This document shows, in pieces, positions 1 to 10,289 of a stretch of DNA of 64,000 nt. The stretch is from Bathynomus jamesi (taxonomy: Eukaryota; Arthropoda; Malacostraca; Isopoda; Cirolanidae), in contig JAJOZX010001738.1 of assembly GCA_023014485.1 (NCBI GenBank), positions 310,001 to 374,000 of the forward strand, in the 5' to 3' direction. A program made the position numbers and the translations under genes. Under the pieces are notes generated by a model. That model ran no database searches, was not told where the DNA came from, and was given only the letters and a program-made list of their open reading frames with translations. Each line of letters begins with the position of its first letter. Within the stretch, counting starts at the first letter, position 1.

Positions 1-191
1 TTCAAGTTTTAAATGTGAAGCCATTTACTAAACCAACTCTTCTTTACCCAAAATAGAAATCAGAGAAACGGAGAAATCATCGTATACAAATGTAATCTAC
101 AATAAAGGAGTAATTAACTTAAAAGTGAATAGAATCATGCTGAAATGTCGAAAGCGGAACAATCAAAAGGAAATACTGAACTCGTACTTAC

Positions 192-332
192 AGTTGCGGG
201 AGACACTCTCGTCGCGTGGGCAATATTTGCTTGAGCCTCAGCATCTAGGTTAGGCGTCCCAATCCCCCCACCAGAATCTGCGGATGGGGCGGATCCACCG
301 TCACCACTCACCATGTAGGTGACACCGCCGTC
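192..332 (-). CDS. Rfx: Internal exon of a probable RFX-family transcription factor
   Basis: A 141-nt (47-codon) phase 0/0 exon. On the minus strand it is preceded by an acceptor ending TTTGACAG and followed by a strong donor GTAAGT (positions 191-186). The peptide opens DGGVTYMVSGDGG, passes through a Gly/Ser-rich linker and ends HATRVSPAT. In RFX1/2/3 proteins the stretch RASPATVQWLL leads directly into the winged-helix X-box-binding domain, and a TYMV motif sits shortly before it in RFX3-like members. The exon would therefore encode the segment just N-terminal to the DNA-binding domain, and the next exon, beginning with the Val of SPATV, would lie left of this window. RFX proteins are nuclear regulators, best known for ciliary genes. 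The assignment rests on a short motif, its position and the splice sites; the DNA-binding domain itself is not visible. Confidence 0.6.
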
Positions 333-719
333 CTGTCAAAGCATCGCGTTAGGGTGCCAACAGAAACACAAACACACGGTGAGAGCCAAAGGGTGGCACA
401 AACCAAGAAAGAAAAAGTACCCAAATAAACGCTGGAGATTGTTTTAAAATATTAAAAATATTTACGAAAAATTAAATAAAAATAAATGAATTCTGTACCA
501 TTTCATAACTCTTTCATCAACTTTACGAATGAATGAAAAAAAACAGAAAACTAAACATTTACGCTTCTTCGTATTCTTAATATTAAACAATCAGACGGAG
601 AGGGAAACCGTTTAAACGTACTTTAATGCAACATTCAAAACGACGCGATAACGGGCTTCACATAAACACTATCTCGTATCCATTATTAAAATAATCAACG
701 TTCAGATTAATTTCTGATT
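333..719. other. Non-coding stretch, no feature seen
   Basis: AT-rich sequence upstream (minus strand) of the exon acceptor. No open frame, repeat or inverted structure was recognised; it is probably intron. Confidence 0.5.
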
Positions 720-850
720 CTGGTGACGAGCCACGGGCGGAAGCCTCGTCAAAACATTCACCCTCTACATACTTGGAAATGATTCTGCGAGTTGCTCGTA
801 CCTTGAATGGGTATATGATCAGAACTGTTCTGCGTAAAGCAGTGAAACCT
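720..850 (+). repeat. Dispersed repeat family A, copy 1
   Basis: Degenerate member of a family also at 7585-7740 and 43925-44060. Shared landmarks in the same order are GAAGCCTCGTC, GTTGCTCGTACC, TGAATGGGTATATG and a TCTGCGTAAAG-like end. No coding potential; its class is unknown. Confidence 0.5.
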
Positions 851-1177
851 TTCCTCAAAATTTAATTCAACTCGCTGATATTGACATGTCTTAAACGTTT
901 ATTTATGATTCGGAGGTCTGAGCATTCCATTCGGCTACGACAAAATAAAAATTAACAAAAAACTTGGCGATATTTGATCACCCGAAGAAAAAAAACGCTT
1001 TCGCGTCCAGAGGTATTTTTAAATTGCTAACCCTCTCTGCGTTCCAGCCACTGGACAACATTTGAGAGTAGATAAAAATTTTTACTGACGAGCCACTTTG
1101 GATGAAATATGCGGCGTTTTTCTGCGTCTATCTGTAGGAAGTTTCAATGTACTTGGATTAAACCTTTTTAAGTTATA

Positions 1178-1596
1178 GGGTACTCACGCGGTTATTCGTG
1201 GTTCACCCAACCATGAATCGAGATAACCGTGATTTATTAACTGACCGTTGTGCACTTATCCGTGATCATGACATCGAGCTAACCTTGATTGGCACGGTGT
1301 TTACATGCGCTCGCCTCCCGCCAGCCCACCACAACGTATCTCAGTCACTCTCTCCCCACGCTTCATAGACTACGTACGTGCACTTGTGACTTCGCGTCTT
1401 TCGGGGAGTATAAACTACTTAACTGTATATTATTATACTATAACAGAATAATACTGCGTATGGTGGAGCGCGAGGTGGGAGGCCAGTCAGCGGTGGCGGG
1501 CAGCAGCGGACCTCTAAGTTAACCGCGAAATCGGGTTATTCGTGATCATAGACCGCCCCCCCCCCTCACCGATTCACGGATAACCAGTGGGTACTG
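1178..1596. mobile_element. Non-autonomous pogo/Tigger-like element
   Basis: Imperfect terminal inverted repeats. The left end reads GGGTACTCACGCGGTTATTCG and the right end, reverse-complemented, reads CAGTACCCACTGGTTATCCG. Both are flanked by TA, the target of Tc1/mariner/pogo elements. Internal phrases such as ACCGCGAAATCGGGTTATTC resemble Tigger-type termini. It is about 420 bp with no transposase, so it is a MITE-like deletion derivative. Confidence 0.45.
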
Positions 1597-1599
1597 TAA

Positions 1600-3059
1600 T
1601 TTTTTTTTTGTTGCTTCTCGTTTTTATACACCCCTCTCCCACTTTTGAAGGTAGTAACTTCTTGAGAGATTACTACCCACTCAACGTCATTCCCTCCCAT
1701 AACCATTCCTATCCACGATCCGCAAATGAAAAATGCTAAAGTAAGAAATCCGCATTTGAGGAAAGTTTCTTGGTTTGAGAAACGAAGAAACGATGTCACT
1801 CCATTCCCATTCAGGTAAAGGCGCCAGATGGGAATAACTAATATTGTTAAATCTATCTTGATTTAACCCAATCTAATATTAGCCTAGCCTAACCTAACCT
1901 GGACGAAAATGAGAATGGCACGAATTCGGAATAGACCGTTTTGAAAATGCCTCCGTTGAAATTCTCGTTCTCGCTTTCCCATTTTTGGGCGAGGAATAAA
2001 ATGGAAATGACATCGAGTTGGATGATACAAATTGAGAATTGGTCCTGACCATGTTATTATTTCTCAGTTGTCTGGCATGCTCTTGTTCATTTGTAAGTCA
2101 CTTCTGTATCCGCAGGGATATATTATAGAATAAAATTGTTATGATATACTTTTGTGTTTGTGTTCTAAATAATAAAAGAGCATGCTGTGAAATCCAGATT
2201 CTAATGGGCATGGAGAAGTGAGAGCTATTGTAATTAGCTGACCGGTCAATCACTGCCCAGTGGCCTCCATCCTAAACCCTGCCCTGCCCGGGGTCTCTCC
2301 AAATTACTGCCCAGTTCAGGGGTCCACACAGTCCTAAATCCGGCCCTTTGAGGCGCCGAAGAACGCCTGTACATATTTACATATACGCGAGCGCAAATAG
2401 TTCCGCCAGCCGATTGGTCGTTTGTAATTGCATAAACGCGGATCACGGTCACGTATACCAAATAACGTTCTCTATTTTGTCGATCGTGTACAAGTATAAG
2501 CGAATCCGCGTAAATCGAGATCCTTATAAAGCAAAAATAAATTATATGAGAAACGGTACACAAACTGGAAAAGGTCCCCAAGTTTATATTAATGGTTTAA
2601 AAGTAAATTCTGAAATTACTATGACGATAAACAATATTAGTTCCTTAGTTGAAGAGTTCAAGTGAAAACCTAATAGGAAGAAAGACATCACTTGGGTTCA
2701 CGTTACCACATCAAGTGAAAAATTACTCGTGTCACCCACCCACGAGCGCAGCAACGAAGGAATGGATTGCTTTCATTAATGGGAGTCACCGGGGAAGGAA
2801 CGTTACCCCGGGAGAAATTGCGAACCCCATACATTTATACATCTACAATGGTCGAACATACAGTATAATTAAAGAGTGTTTTAATAATTTCAAAGACAAG
2901 AAAATTGTAAGTACATAGTTCTGTTAAATTTGTAGGTTACACGAAACACGAAAAACGTCCCATTTATTATTCTATTTAATTCGACTAAATGTTTCACTAA
3001 ATTTTTATCTCAACCCCTCGAAACATATCGAAGTGTGACTAATATAATTTAGACTTATT
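1600..3059. other. Unassigned stretch with two short adjacent open frames
   Basis: Holds two overlapping short open frames on the plus strand (2348-2665 and 2649-2918) that match no family I recognise, plus a hAT-terminus-like phrase (TCCGGCCCTTTG) near 2338. No splice-bounded exon was evident. The frames may be fragments of an unknown repeat. Confidence 0.3.
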
Positions 3060-3067
3060 TAAAATTA

Positions 3068-3455
3068 GGTGCTACTATAGCGTGATTCCTACCGGTGACT
3101 TCGATACTATAGGGTGATTCCTACCCGTTTTGGTTCGAAACTACAGTTCTGTAGTGTGTGATTCCTATCCAAGGTATAAATGAAAATATAATAAATATAA
3201 AATGCTATTTATTATTCAATTTTATTTATTTAAAAAATAGTTTCGGTGCTACTATAGTATGTGGTCTACCTACGATTGGTTAGGTTTAGTCACGATATTT
3301 TCGTTAAAACTAACGAAAATATCATGACTAAACCTAACCAATCGTCAAGGGCGATGGACATTGGAATGTAAACAAGCAATCAGTAAACAAGGTAAGAAGC
3401 TATAATTAAAAGGTAGACCGCCGAATCGAGGTAGGAATCACGCTATAGTAGCACC
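3068..3455. mobile_element. Palindromic MITE, GGTGCTAC-type ends
   Basis: Terminal inverted repeats of 26 bp begin GGTGCTACTATAGCG. An exact 8-bp target duplication TAAAATTA sits at 3060-3067 and 3456-3463. The centre carries the inverted module shared by other elements here (GTTAGGTTTAGTC, then GATATTTTCGTT and its complement). There is no open frame. The 8-bp duplication with GG...CC ends points to Merlin-, Mutator- or hAT-type mobilisation; the autonomous source is unknown. Confidence 0.8.
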
Positions 3456-4033
3456 TAAAATTATATAGCTTTACATTGTATTAAATAGGCTTTACAACAT
3501 AAATTGGGCTTCATATCAATCATACGAGATGATTATCTTAATAATGCCATTTGGTTTTATTTTGTGATATTTGGGTTCAGTAAAATTTACTTTAGCCATT
3601 CGTAAGGCATCAAACTTTAATATATTTGAAGACTGGGCCCTTAAAACTGTCATCCTTTCCACGCGTCAACCGCTTATAAATCCGGTATCGGTCCCCTTAA
3701 AATAAGACGCAAAGGCAAGGAGAACTGACAAACCACGCGAGTATGACTATAATACTGAGACGTACTCGAGAGTCAACGTAAGGTGAATCGCGAACGGACT
3801 CGCTATTTAGAATTTAGACCCGTACTCATCCGATCGAGAAGACCATAATGTCGACACTAAAGAACTAACTTAACTTAACCTAACTTAGTCTCACCCACAA
3901 TATACTTGTCGACAGAATGTCAAATCAATCAGGTGTTGTAATCCCGTAGAATTTAACTTATTCCGAAATCAAATCTTCTAAATTCAAACTTGCACTTGTG
4001 ATTAAAAAAAAAAAAGTTATACTTCTTATTCTT

Positions 4034-4125
4034 TGAAGTTTGTTCTCGACAGCGTTATAAAAAAGACAAATGTAAGTATTGAAGTTTGTTCTCGACAGCG
4101 TTATAAAAAAGACAAATGTAAGTAT
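4034..4125. repeat. 46-bp tandem duplication
   Basis: Two identical 46-bp units beginning TGAAGTTTGTTCTCGACAG lie directly head to tail. Confidence 0.85.
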
Positions 4126-4180
4126 AAGTCGTCTTATGATCAATAATTTAAAATGAACAGCGACCAACCAACTAATGTTG

Positions 4181-5693
4181 GAAAAAAATTGAACCTTTTC
4201 CGTTCTATGGGCACCATTGAAATGAGAGAAATTAATATTTTTTAAACTTGTATATATATATCGAAACCTACGGTAAAATTATTGAATACCCGGTTGGGTT
4301 AATTGAATGCCCGGTTAGGCCAACTGACGATTAAGTCGTGATATTTTCGTTAAAACTAACAAAAATATCACGACTTAACCTAACCAAACGTCAAGGGCGT
4401 ACATTTAACCTAACAGGGCATTCAATTAACCTAACAGGACATTTAATTACTCTAATCGGGCATTCAGTTGACCTAACCGGGCATATACACTATATAGTAT
4501 ATGTTACAATCAAAGTGTGTAACCAGCCATTTCGCGTAATGGCTGAAACTTTTAGTCATTTCGCGAAATGACTAAAATCTTCAGCCATTGCGCGAAATGG
4601 CTGAAATTCCACCTTGGTCATTTCGTGAAATGGCTAAAATGACTTTTGTCATGAATTCATAGAAATAACAAACATCAACAAGGTGCTCTTCCATATGTGC
4701 TCTACGCGCGAAACTGTGATCTACCATATTCCAATACGTGCTCTACCGTGAAACTAGCCTTATAAGGCTAACTAACGAAAATATCATGCTTAACCTACCA
4801 ATCGTTAGGTCAACTATACGCCCTTGACGATTGGTTAGGTTAAGTCGTGATATTTTCGTTAGTTAGCCTTATAAGGCTAACTAACGTACCTGCTGCTAAT
4901 CCGAATAATCTAAGGTAGATCACGTATTGGAATGTAAATTTTAAGGTAGAGCACATATTGGAAGAGCACCCATCACAATAAAATTGGAAACCTTTATTTA
5001 ACTAACTAAATCTGCTAAAACATACATACATCCACAGGTCTGTTCAAATAAGTGAGAAACACTCTTCAAATACACATTTGAACACATTTAAATTTGAATT
5101 TTCAATATAGAGGTTTTCAAATACTAACCGGGCCTTCAATGTTATTCCGATGTCCGCCATTGAAGGCCCGGTTAGGTCAACTGTATGCCCTTCACAATTG
5201 GTTAGGTTAAGTCGTGTTATTTTCGTTAAAACTAACGAAAATAACACAACTTAACCTAACCAATTGTCAAGGGCATACAGTTGACCTAACCGGGCAAATG
5301 ATCTTGTACGAAATGACCAAGGTGGAATTTCAGCCATTTCGCGTAATGGCTGAAGATTTTAGACATTTCGCAAAATGACCAAGTGGAACAGCCATTTCGC
5401 GAAATGGCTGGTTACACACTTTGAAACATATATAGCCTAGGTCTTTGCGCGAACTAAGAATAAGACGTCCTATAGATTACGTCCAATTTTCAACGCAAAT
5501 TATCGTCAAATTTTTGAACAATAGACAAATTTTTTTTGTTTTTATTTATGTTCATAGCTGTTAAATTAAATAAACTAAATTTCTCCTATTCAAAATGTAC
5601 TGATTATTAATAAAAAGTTAAAATAAGTTTAAAAAATATTAATTTCTCTCATTTCAATGGTGCCCATAGGACGGAAAAGGTCCAAAAATTGAA
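4181..5693. repeat. Nested inverted-repeat complex
   Basis: Outer arms of about 65-70 bp at ~4181-4251 and ~5625-5693 are inverted copies (landmarks TCTATGGGCACCATTGAAATG and its complement). A second inverted pair inside (about 4512-4560 and 5385-5422) begins AAAGTGTGTAACCAGCC and is built from small palindromes of the type CATTTCGCGAAATG. Between them are repeated blocks CCGGGCATTCAATTAACC, two copies of the shared AACGAAAATATCACGAC palindrome, and a complete MITE at 4682-4970. No coding sequence. Confidence 0.75.
4682..4970. mobile_element. Palindromic MITE, GGTGCTC-type ends
   Basis: The terminal repeat begins GGTGCTCTTCCA and ends TGGAAGAGCACC. It is flanked by CATCAACAA on the left and CATCACAA on the right, an 8-9 bp duplication with one indel. 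The interior holds TTAGTTAGCCTTATAAGG and the AACGAAAATATCA module in inverted orientation. The end repeat is re-used inside (TGTGCTCTACC). Confidence 0.7.
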
Positions 5694-5705
5694 CAAAATT
5701 ATGGG

Positions 5706-5798
5706 AGCAAGTGTAGTTTACGTCCCCCCTGTGGTGCCTAGGGTAGTTTACGTTCCCCTACATTATCCTAGTGTAGTTTGCGTTCCCCAACTTTGCCC
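5706..5798. repeat. Degenerate tandem repeat
   Basis: Three imperfect copies of a unit resembling CTAGTGTAGTTTACGTTCCCC, just outside the nested inverted complex. Similar in style to the re-used termini of the MITEs nearby. Confidence 0.6.
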
Positions 5799-5861
5799 GC
5801 GTATACCTAATCAAATAAAACGTTAAAACTAACAGAAATATTATGACAACCTAACCAATCG

Positions 5862-5867
<6 letters not shown>

Positions 5868-5900
<33 letters not shown>
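5868..5900. repeat. (TA)n microsatellite
   Basis: Uninterrupted TA dinucleotide tract of about 30 bp. Confidence 0.95.
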
Positions 5901-5904
<4 letters not shown>

Positions 5905-6566
5905 CTTTTGCGCGTCTTGCGTAGGATTACGGGGGCTTCACCTCCAGTAAATGGGCGTCACGTGACACTATTTAAAACTAACTTCTACTCCAGCTAAGTA
6001 GCTTCCAGGAAGATGAATAAGTCTATCCCGACGTTTTGACTCCCGAGAGTTCCCATCAAACCTACCATTATCTAAAAATCAAGTGTTCTAAAACCAGACC
6101 CGTCCAGCGCCTCTTACTACATTTATTGGCAAAGAAACATTACTACTTGTACCCTATCCTAACCAGCCCTCTCATCAAGCAGTTCCCATTTAATAATTTT
6201 AAAAAAAGGAAGGAAGGAGCCAAAGAAAGAAAGGGTAAAAGGATTGTCTTCCCAAAATAACTTAATAAAGCTATTTGGAGGTTTTGAATCTCGAAGGTTA
6301 CCATCTATTAAAAACACGTAAATAACTGCTTCTATCTATAATCTATTTATAATCACCGCTTCTATCACAATACACAAACACTATGTACGTAAAGAGTAGC
6401 CATCGGCTATTCGAAGGTTTTGACTCTCGAAAATTCTCATCAAGCTTCCAGTCTCTACCAGTCATCTGAGAACTCCCAGTGCTCCGCAACCAGATCAGAC
6501 CCGATCAACAACCTCCTACTACATCTAAAACAAAAAGGAAAACCGGGGCACGACCGCGGAGGGAAT

Positions 6567-7290
6567 TACAGGACCAAAAAGAAGCCACAAAGACCTTTCG
6601 GTCCACTCGGGAACGTTCATGTTATTAAACTCGTGCATTTTTAAATTATTCTAGCAATAGTAAAAAAAAATGGATAGAAAAGCATAAGGCTCTCTCACCA
6701 CCTTCCGCTCCCTCCCAAACCCCAGAGGCAGGTACGAATAAAGGTTGAAGAAAATACCTCGGCCCTGAAAGGTAGCCAAGGAAATTTTACAAGAGGAGAA
6801 TATACTGTATAAACTAGTTCGAAAATTACGTTATTCACCCACAGAAATCGTACACTAGAGAACGTGGTTATATAAACATAATAATATACATTATTTGGGT
6901 GCTCTTCCAATATGTGCTCTACCGCGAAACTGTGATCTACCATATTGCAATACATGCTCTACCGTGAAACTAGCCTTATAAGGCTAACTAACGAAAATAT
7001 CATGACTTAACCTAACCAATCGTTAGGTCAACTATACGCCCTTGACGATTGGTTAGGTTAAGTCGTGATATTTTCGTTAGTTAGCCTGGAATATGGAATA
7101 TTAGTTGGAATATGGTAGATCACAGTTTCGCGGTAGAGCACCACTATTTGTGTTAATTGTATATCGACTACTTGGTATCGTCACAAAAACCTCGAACATA
7201 TGTTTTGATTTTATACAAAATATTTACAACTCTAATTACCAAAATATCGGGCCAACAAAGATCCCATAACCCACTCACTCCATGCTAGTT
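6567..7290 (+). repeat. Dispersed repeat family B, copy 1 (interrupted)
   Basis: Begins near TTACAGGACCAAAAAGAAGCC and runs through ACAAAGACCTTTCGGTCCACTCG, GAGGCAGGTACG, AGGTTGAAGAAAATACC and TATCGACTACTTGGTATCG. The same order is found at 16731-17180 and, shorter, at 24148-24425. A MITE at 6898-7142 interrupts this copy; the other copies read straight through that point. Class unknown; no conserved long open frame. Confidence 0.75.
6898..7142. mobile_element. Palindromic MITE inserted in repeat family B
   Basis: Ends GGTGCTCTTCCA and CGGTAGAGCACC. The flanks ATTATTTG (6890-6897) and ACTATTTG (7143-7150) match at 7 of 8 positions. It contains AGCCTTATAAGGCTAACTAACG and the inverted GATTGGTTAGGTTAAGTCG module. 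The uninterrupted copy of the host repeat near 17030 represents the empty site. Confidence 0.8.
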
Positions 7291-7584
7291 CGTTGGAGAG
7301 AAACTAACGCAAAAGTGAGCGGAGTTTCGGATCTTCATATAAATAATATTTGATAGACTGTACGTTGGTGAGAGATGCGGAAGTTGGCGGAGACGTCTGT
7401 AAGCGACATTTCCACACGTCATTCTGTTACTATTCATATACATACTGTGTATATACAATGCAGAAAGGTGTCTGCAACACAAACTAACGAAAATTGCAAT
7501 AAATTGAATACAAATATGGATGTTCTTTTGACTAGCACAAGACCAACATAGAGCATTGTTGCTTTCAGTGGTGATGAACAATGT

Positions 7585-7740
7585 ACGAAAGCCTCGTCAC
7601 TCGTCAGTACTTTGACTCGCTATTTGCTTGGTAATGCCGCTGCGAACTGCTCATACCCTGAAATGGGCGTATGCGCGGAATAGTGATCTATGTATGTGAA
7701 AAGATGTTTAACGTTTCATATTGCCATTTAAACCATGAAT
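7585..7740 (+). repeat. Dispersed repeat family A, copy 2
   Basis: Contains CGAAAGCCTCGTCA, CTGCTCATACCCTGAAATGGG and CGTATGCGCGGAATAGTG. Closest to the copy at 43925-44060. Confidence 0.65.
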
Positions 7741-7962
7741 GCATCGCTGAATAATATATAACCTGAAGACTAGAGCTTCTCACGCGACTGGGGAGCTCCA
7801 GTCTTCAGGTGGCGTACACGGGGGGAGGGGGGGCTTGATCTTCAGGTGGGTATAAACAATTTTAAGCGGTATATCAAAGTTAATTTTGCACACACACTAT
7901 ATATATATATATATATTTTATTATTTTTAACATTAGAATTAACCAACTGGTTAGGTTAATTG

Positions 7963-8334
7963 GGATCACCTGAAGATCCGTCACCCCAGCCTTTTTTAGT
8001 TAGCTTTATAAGGCTAACTAACGAAAATATCACGACCTAACTAACCTAACCAATCGTTAAGTCAACTGTACGCCCTTGACGATTGGTTAGGTTAGGTCGT
8101 GATATTTCGTTAGTTTTAACGAAAATATCACGACTTAACCTACCAATCGTCAAGGGCGTACAGTTAACCTAACCGGGCATTCTTGTTTTTTTGCTTTACA
8201 GTACCAAATATAATAAATTATTATTAAAGACTTTTTTTTCCACCTATAAAAATGGGGCTCTTTTTCAGATGAAGAAAGTTGGGGGCTCTAGTCTTCAGAT
8301 GGTGACATTGGGGGCTTTAGTCTTCTGGTGATCC
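7963..8334. mobile_element. Palindromic element, GGATCACC-type ends
   Basis: Starts GGATCACCTGAAGATCC and ends with the degenerate complement TCTTCTGGTGATCC. The interior has two inverted copies of the AACGAAAATATCACGAC module with CAATCGTCAAGGGCGTA. No clear target duplication, so the boundary on one side may have decayed. A related outer inverted phrase (CCTGAAGACT and AGTCTTCAGG) lies near 7762-7811. Confidence 0.6.
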
Positions 8335-8340
8335 ACCTTG

Positions 8341-8574
8341 ATTAACCTTGGTTTTGCTTCCGCCCGAATTGTTCATTTTGACGAAGGTCAAGCTTGTCAC
8401 TCCACCTTAGACCTACAGTTTAACGTGGAATCCGAACCACACCCATTTATCTACCAACCAATTTTTTATTGTGTGGAAGGATGAACAGCTGGGTTTTGCT
8501 GCGCGGCGCCTGCCGTCATCGGGTCTCGATCCTGGGGCCGATGGATTCGTAGTCAGCGATGCTAACCACTACAC

Positions 8575-8580
<6 letters not shown>
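8341..8580 (-). mobile_element. tRNA-derived SINE
   Basis: On the minus strand the head carries a pol III A box (TGGTGTAGTGG) and a decayed B box (GGATCGAGACC). It is followed by CCCAGCTGTTCATCCTTCC and a second block (GTGGTTCGGATTCCACG, then CTTGACCTTCGTCAAAATG). The same tail occurs at 37441-37640 and 55660-55880. It abuts an (AC)n(AT)n tract at its head. Confidence 0.75.
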
Positions 8581-8632
<52 letters not shown>

Positions 8633-8634
8633 TA
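8578..8634. repeat. (AC)n(AT)n microsatellite
   Basis: Compound dinucleotide tract immediately beside the SINE head. Confidence 0.95.
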
Positions 8635-8744
8635 TTTCAACGGCGGTTCAGGATCGACCTGCGGTCGACCCTTCTGCAGCATTCCACCTCATTTACGGGA
8701 TTTGGTGTAGGAGAGAGTCGGTTTCTACGCGACTCCTACACATT

Positions 8745-9440
8745 AAAGCGTTTTGGGTTACGTATTTTAAGGGTATTTTCCTCTTCGCTTTCACATGGCC
8801 ACTTGTTCCACATATAAATATATATAATGTCATCGGGTGCAGAATTCAGAGAGCACCAAACATTAAAATTATAACAGCTAGAAAATTAATGGGAATCATC
8901 TGGAGAAGCTTCCACAGCAGAAAAGCAAATATCACATTAAAATTATGGAAGAGTTTACCCCTACCAATAATTGAGTATTGCTCAGTGCTCACAAGACCTA
9001 CAGAAAACGAGATACTGCAACCAAAGAAGCCATACAAAGACTTTTACTTGCTATATGTTAGAGGAAATGAAAGATGAAGACTTTTGGTCTCCACTATAAT
9101 CCCTGAAACCCTGGAAAGACGCGAGCTGTACACAATAATATACATAAGAAAATACTGGCAGGTTGTGTCCCTCACTCGAAAAATAAAATAGAGATACACT
9201 AGAATGAGGGAAGAGCCAGATTCTGTACTATCGCAGTTGCAGTGGGACAAAGGGAAAACGAAATCGGAAAATACCTTCTGGATACGAGGCTCGAAACTGT
9301 TCAATGTTCTGCCAAAAGAATTGAGGAACCTCCAGCACACCAACCTGAATATTTCAAGAATCTGCAAGACAGGCTATTAAGCAAAGTCCCTAAACAATCA
9401 TGTGGCTGGTTAAGAGAGCAGGAGAAGAGCGGAAATTAAT
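8745..9440 (+). pseudogene. LINE fragment, 3' part of a CR1/jockey-like ORF2
   Basis: Broken frames encode the thumb/connection and C-terminal part of a non-LTR reverse transcriptase. Recognisable phrases are KLWKSLPLPIIEYCSVLT, close to IPKLEYCSVLTSP in the 10.3-11.9 kb element, and a C-terminal tail near 9242-9430. Stops and frameshifts separate the pieces and no catalytic RT motif is present. It is a dead 5'-truncated copy of the same LINE family as 10290-11930 and 35703-36085. Confidence 0.65.
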
Positions 9441-9555
9441 TCCCTCCTCTATCAAATTTCGCAAATAAGGCGGGATGCTGCAGAGTAGTCGACCGCAGGT
9501 CGATCCTGAACCGTATGTATATATATGTATATATATGTATATATATATATATAAT

Positions 9556-10280
9556 ATACATTTAAACTGCAAACACGCAGTATAATTAACGTAAAGAACG
9601 ACGCTTGTATAGGAGAATATTCCGCGCAAGATGAGGAGAGAACGAAACAAATGAAAAAATGAGGTAACCACCCGGGAATCGAACCCGGGATCTTCCGATT
9701 GCCGGTCAGATATGATAACCATTACACCACGGGCCTCACTCAATCAAATGCCGTAATTCCTCTACATACGCGCAGAAACCAATGCCCCAAGGGGGCACCT
9801 CCCGCATGCCGTACATTATATACATTTAAACTGCAAACACGCAGTATAATTAACGAAAGAACGACGCTTGTATAGGAGAATATTCCGCGCAAGATGAGAA
9901 GGAGAGAACGAAACAAATAAAAAATGAGGTAACCACCCGGGAATCGAACCCGGGATCTTCCGATTGCCGGTCAGATATGATAACCATTACACCACGGGCC
10001 TCACTCAATCAAATGCCGTAATTCCTCTACATACGCGCAGAAACCAATGCCCCAAGGGGGCACCTCCCGCATGCCGTACATTATATACATTTAAACTGCA
10101 AACACGCAGTATAATTAACGTAAAGAACGACGCTTGTATAGGAGAATATTCCGGCAAGATGAGAAGGAGAGAACGAAACAAATGAAAAAATGAGGTAACC
10201 ACCCGGGAATCGAACCCGGGATCTTCCGATTGCCGGTCAGATATGATAACCATTACACCACGGGCCTCACTCAATCAAAT
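9556..10280 (-). repeat. Tandem array of three tRNA-like units (~265 bp period)
   Basis: Three direct units, each with a tRNA-like segment on the minus strand at 9661-9737, 9926-10002 and 10192-10268. Each has an A box (TGGTGTAATGG) and a perfect B box (GGTTCGATTCC). The anticodon arm folds (TCTGA/TCGGA) around the loop CCGGCAA, which lacks the invariant U33, and the acceptor ends pair poorly, so these are tRNA-derived rather than functional tRNAs. The spacer between units is also conserved, so the whole ~265 bp was amplified. Confidence 0.85.
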
Positions 10281-10289
10281 TTGGGCCCT

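Noticed and set aside
1890..1902. Telomere-like TTAGG/CCTAA repeats
   Set aside because: Only short runs such as CCTAACCTAACC here and inside MITEs; far too short for telomeric or interstitial telomere tracts.
2348..2918. Possible small gene pair on the plus strand
   Set aside because: No recognised domain, splice signals or homologues seen; reported only as unassigned frames.
9661..9737. Functional tRNA genes in the tandem arrays
   Set aside because: The promoter boxes are good, but the anticodon loop lacks U33, the acceptor stem pairs poorly and the units are tandemly repeated with their spacers; treated as tRNA-derived repeats.
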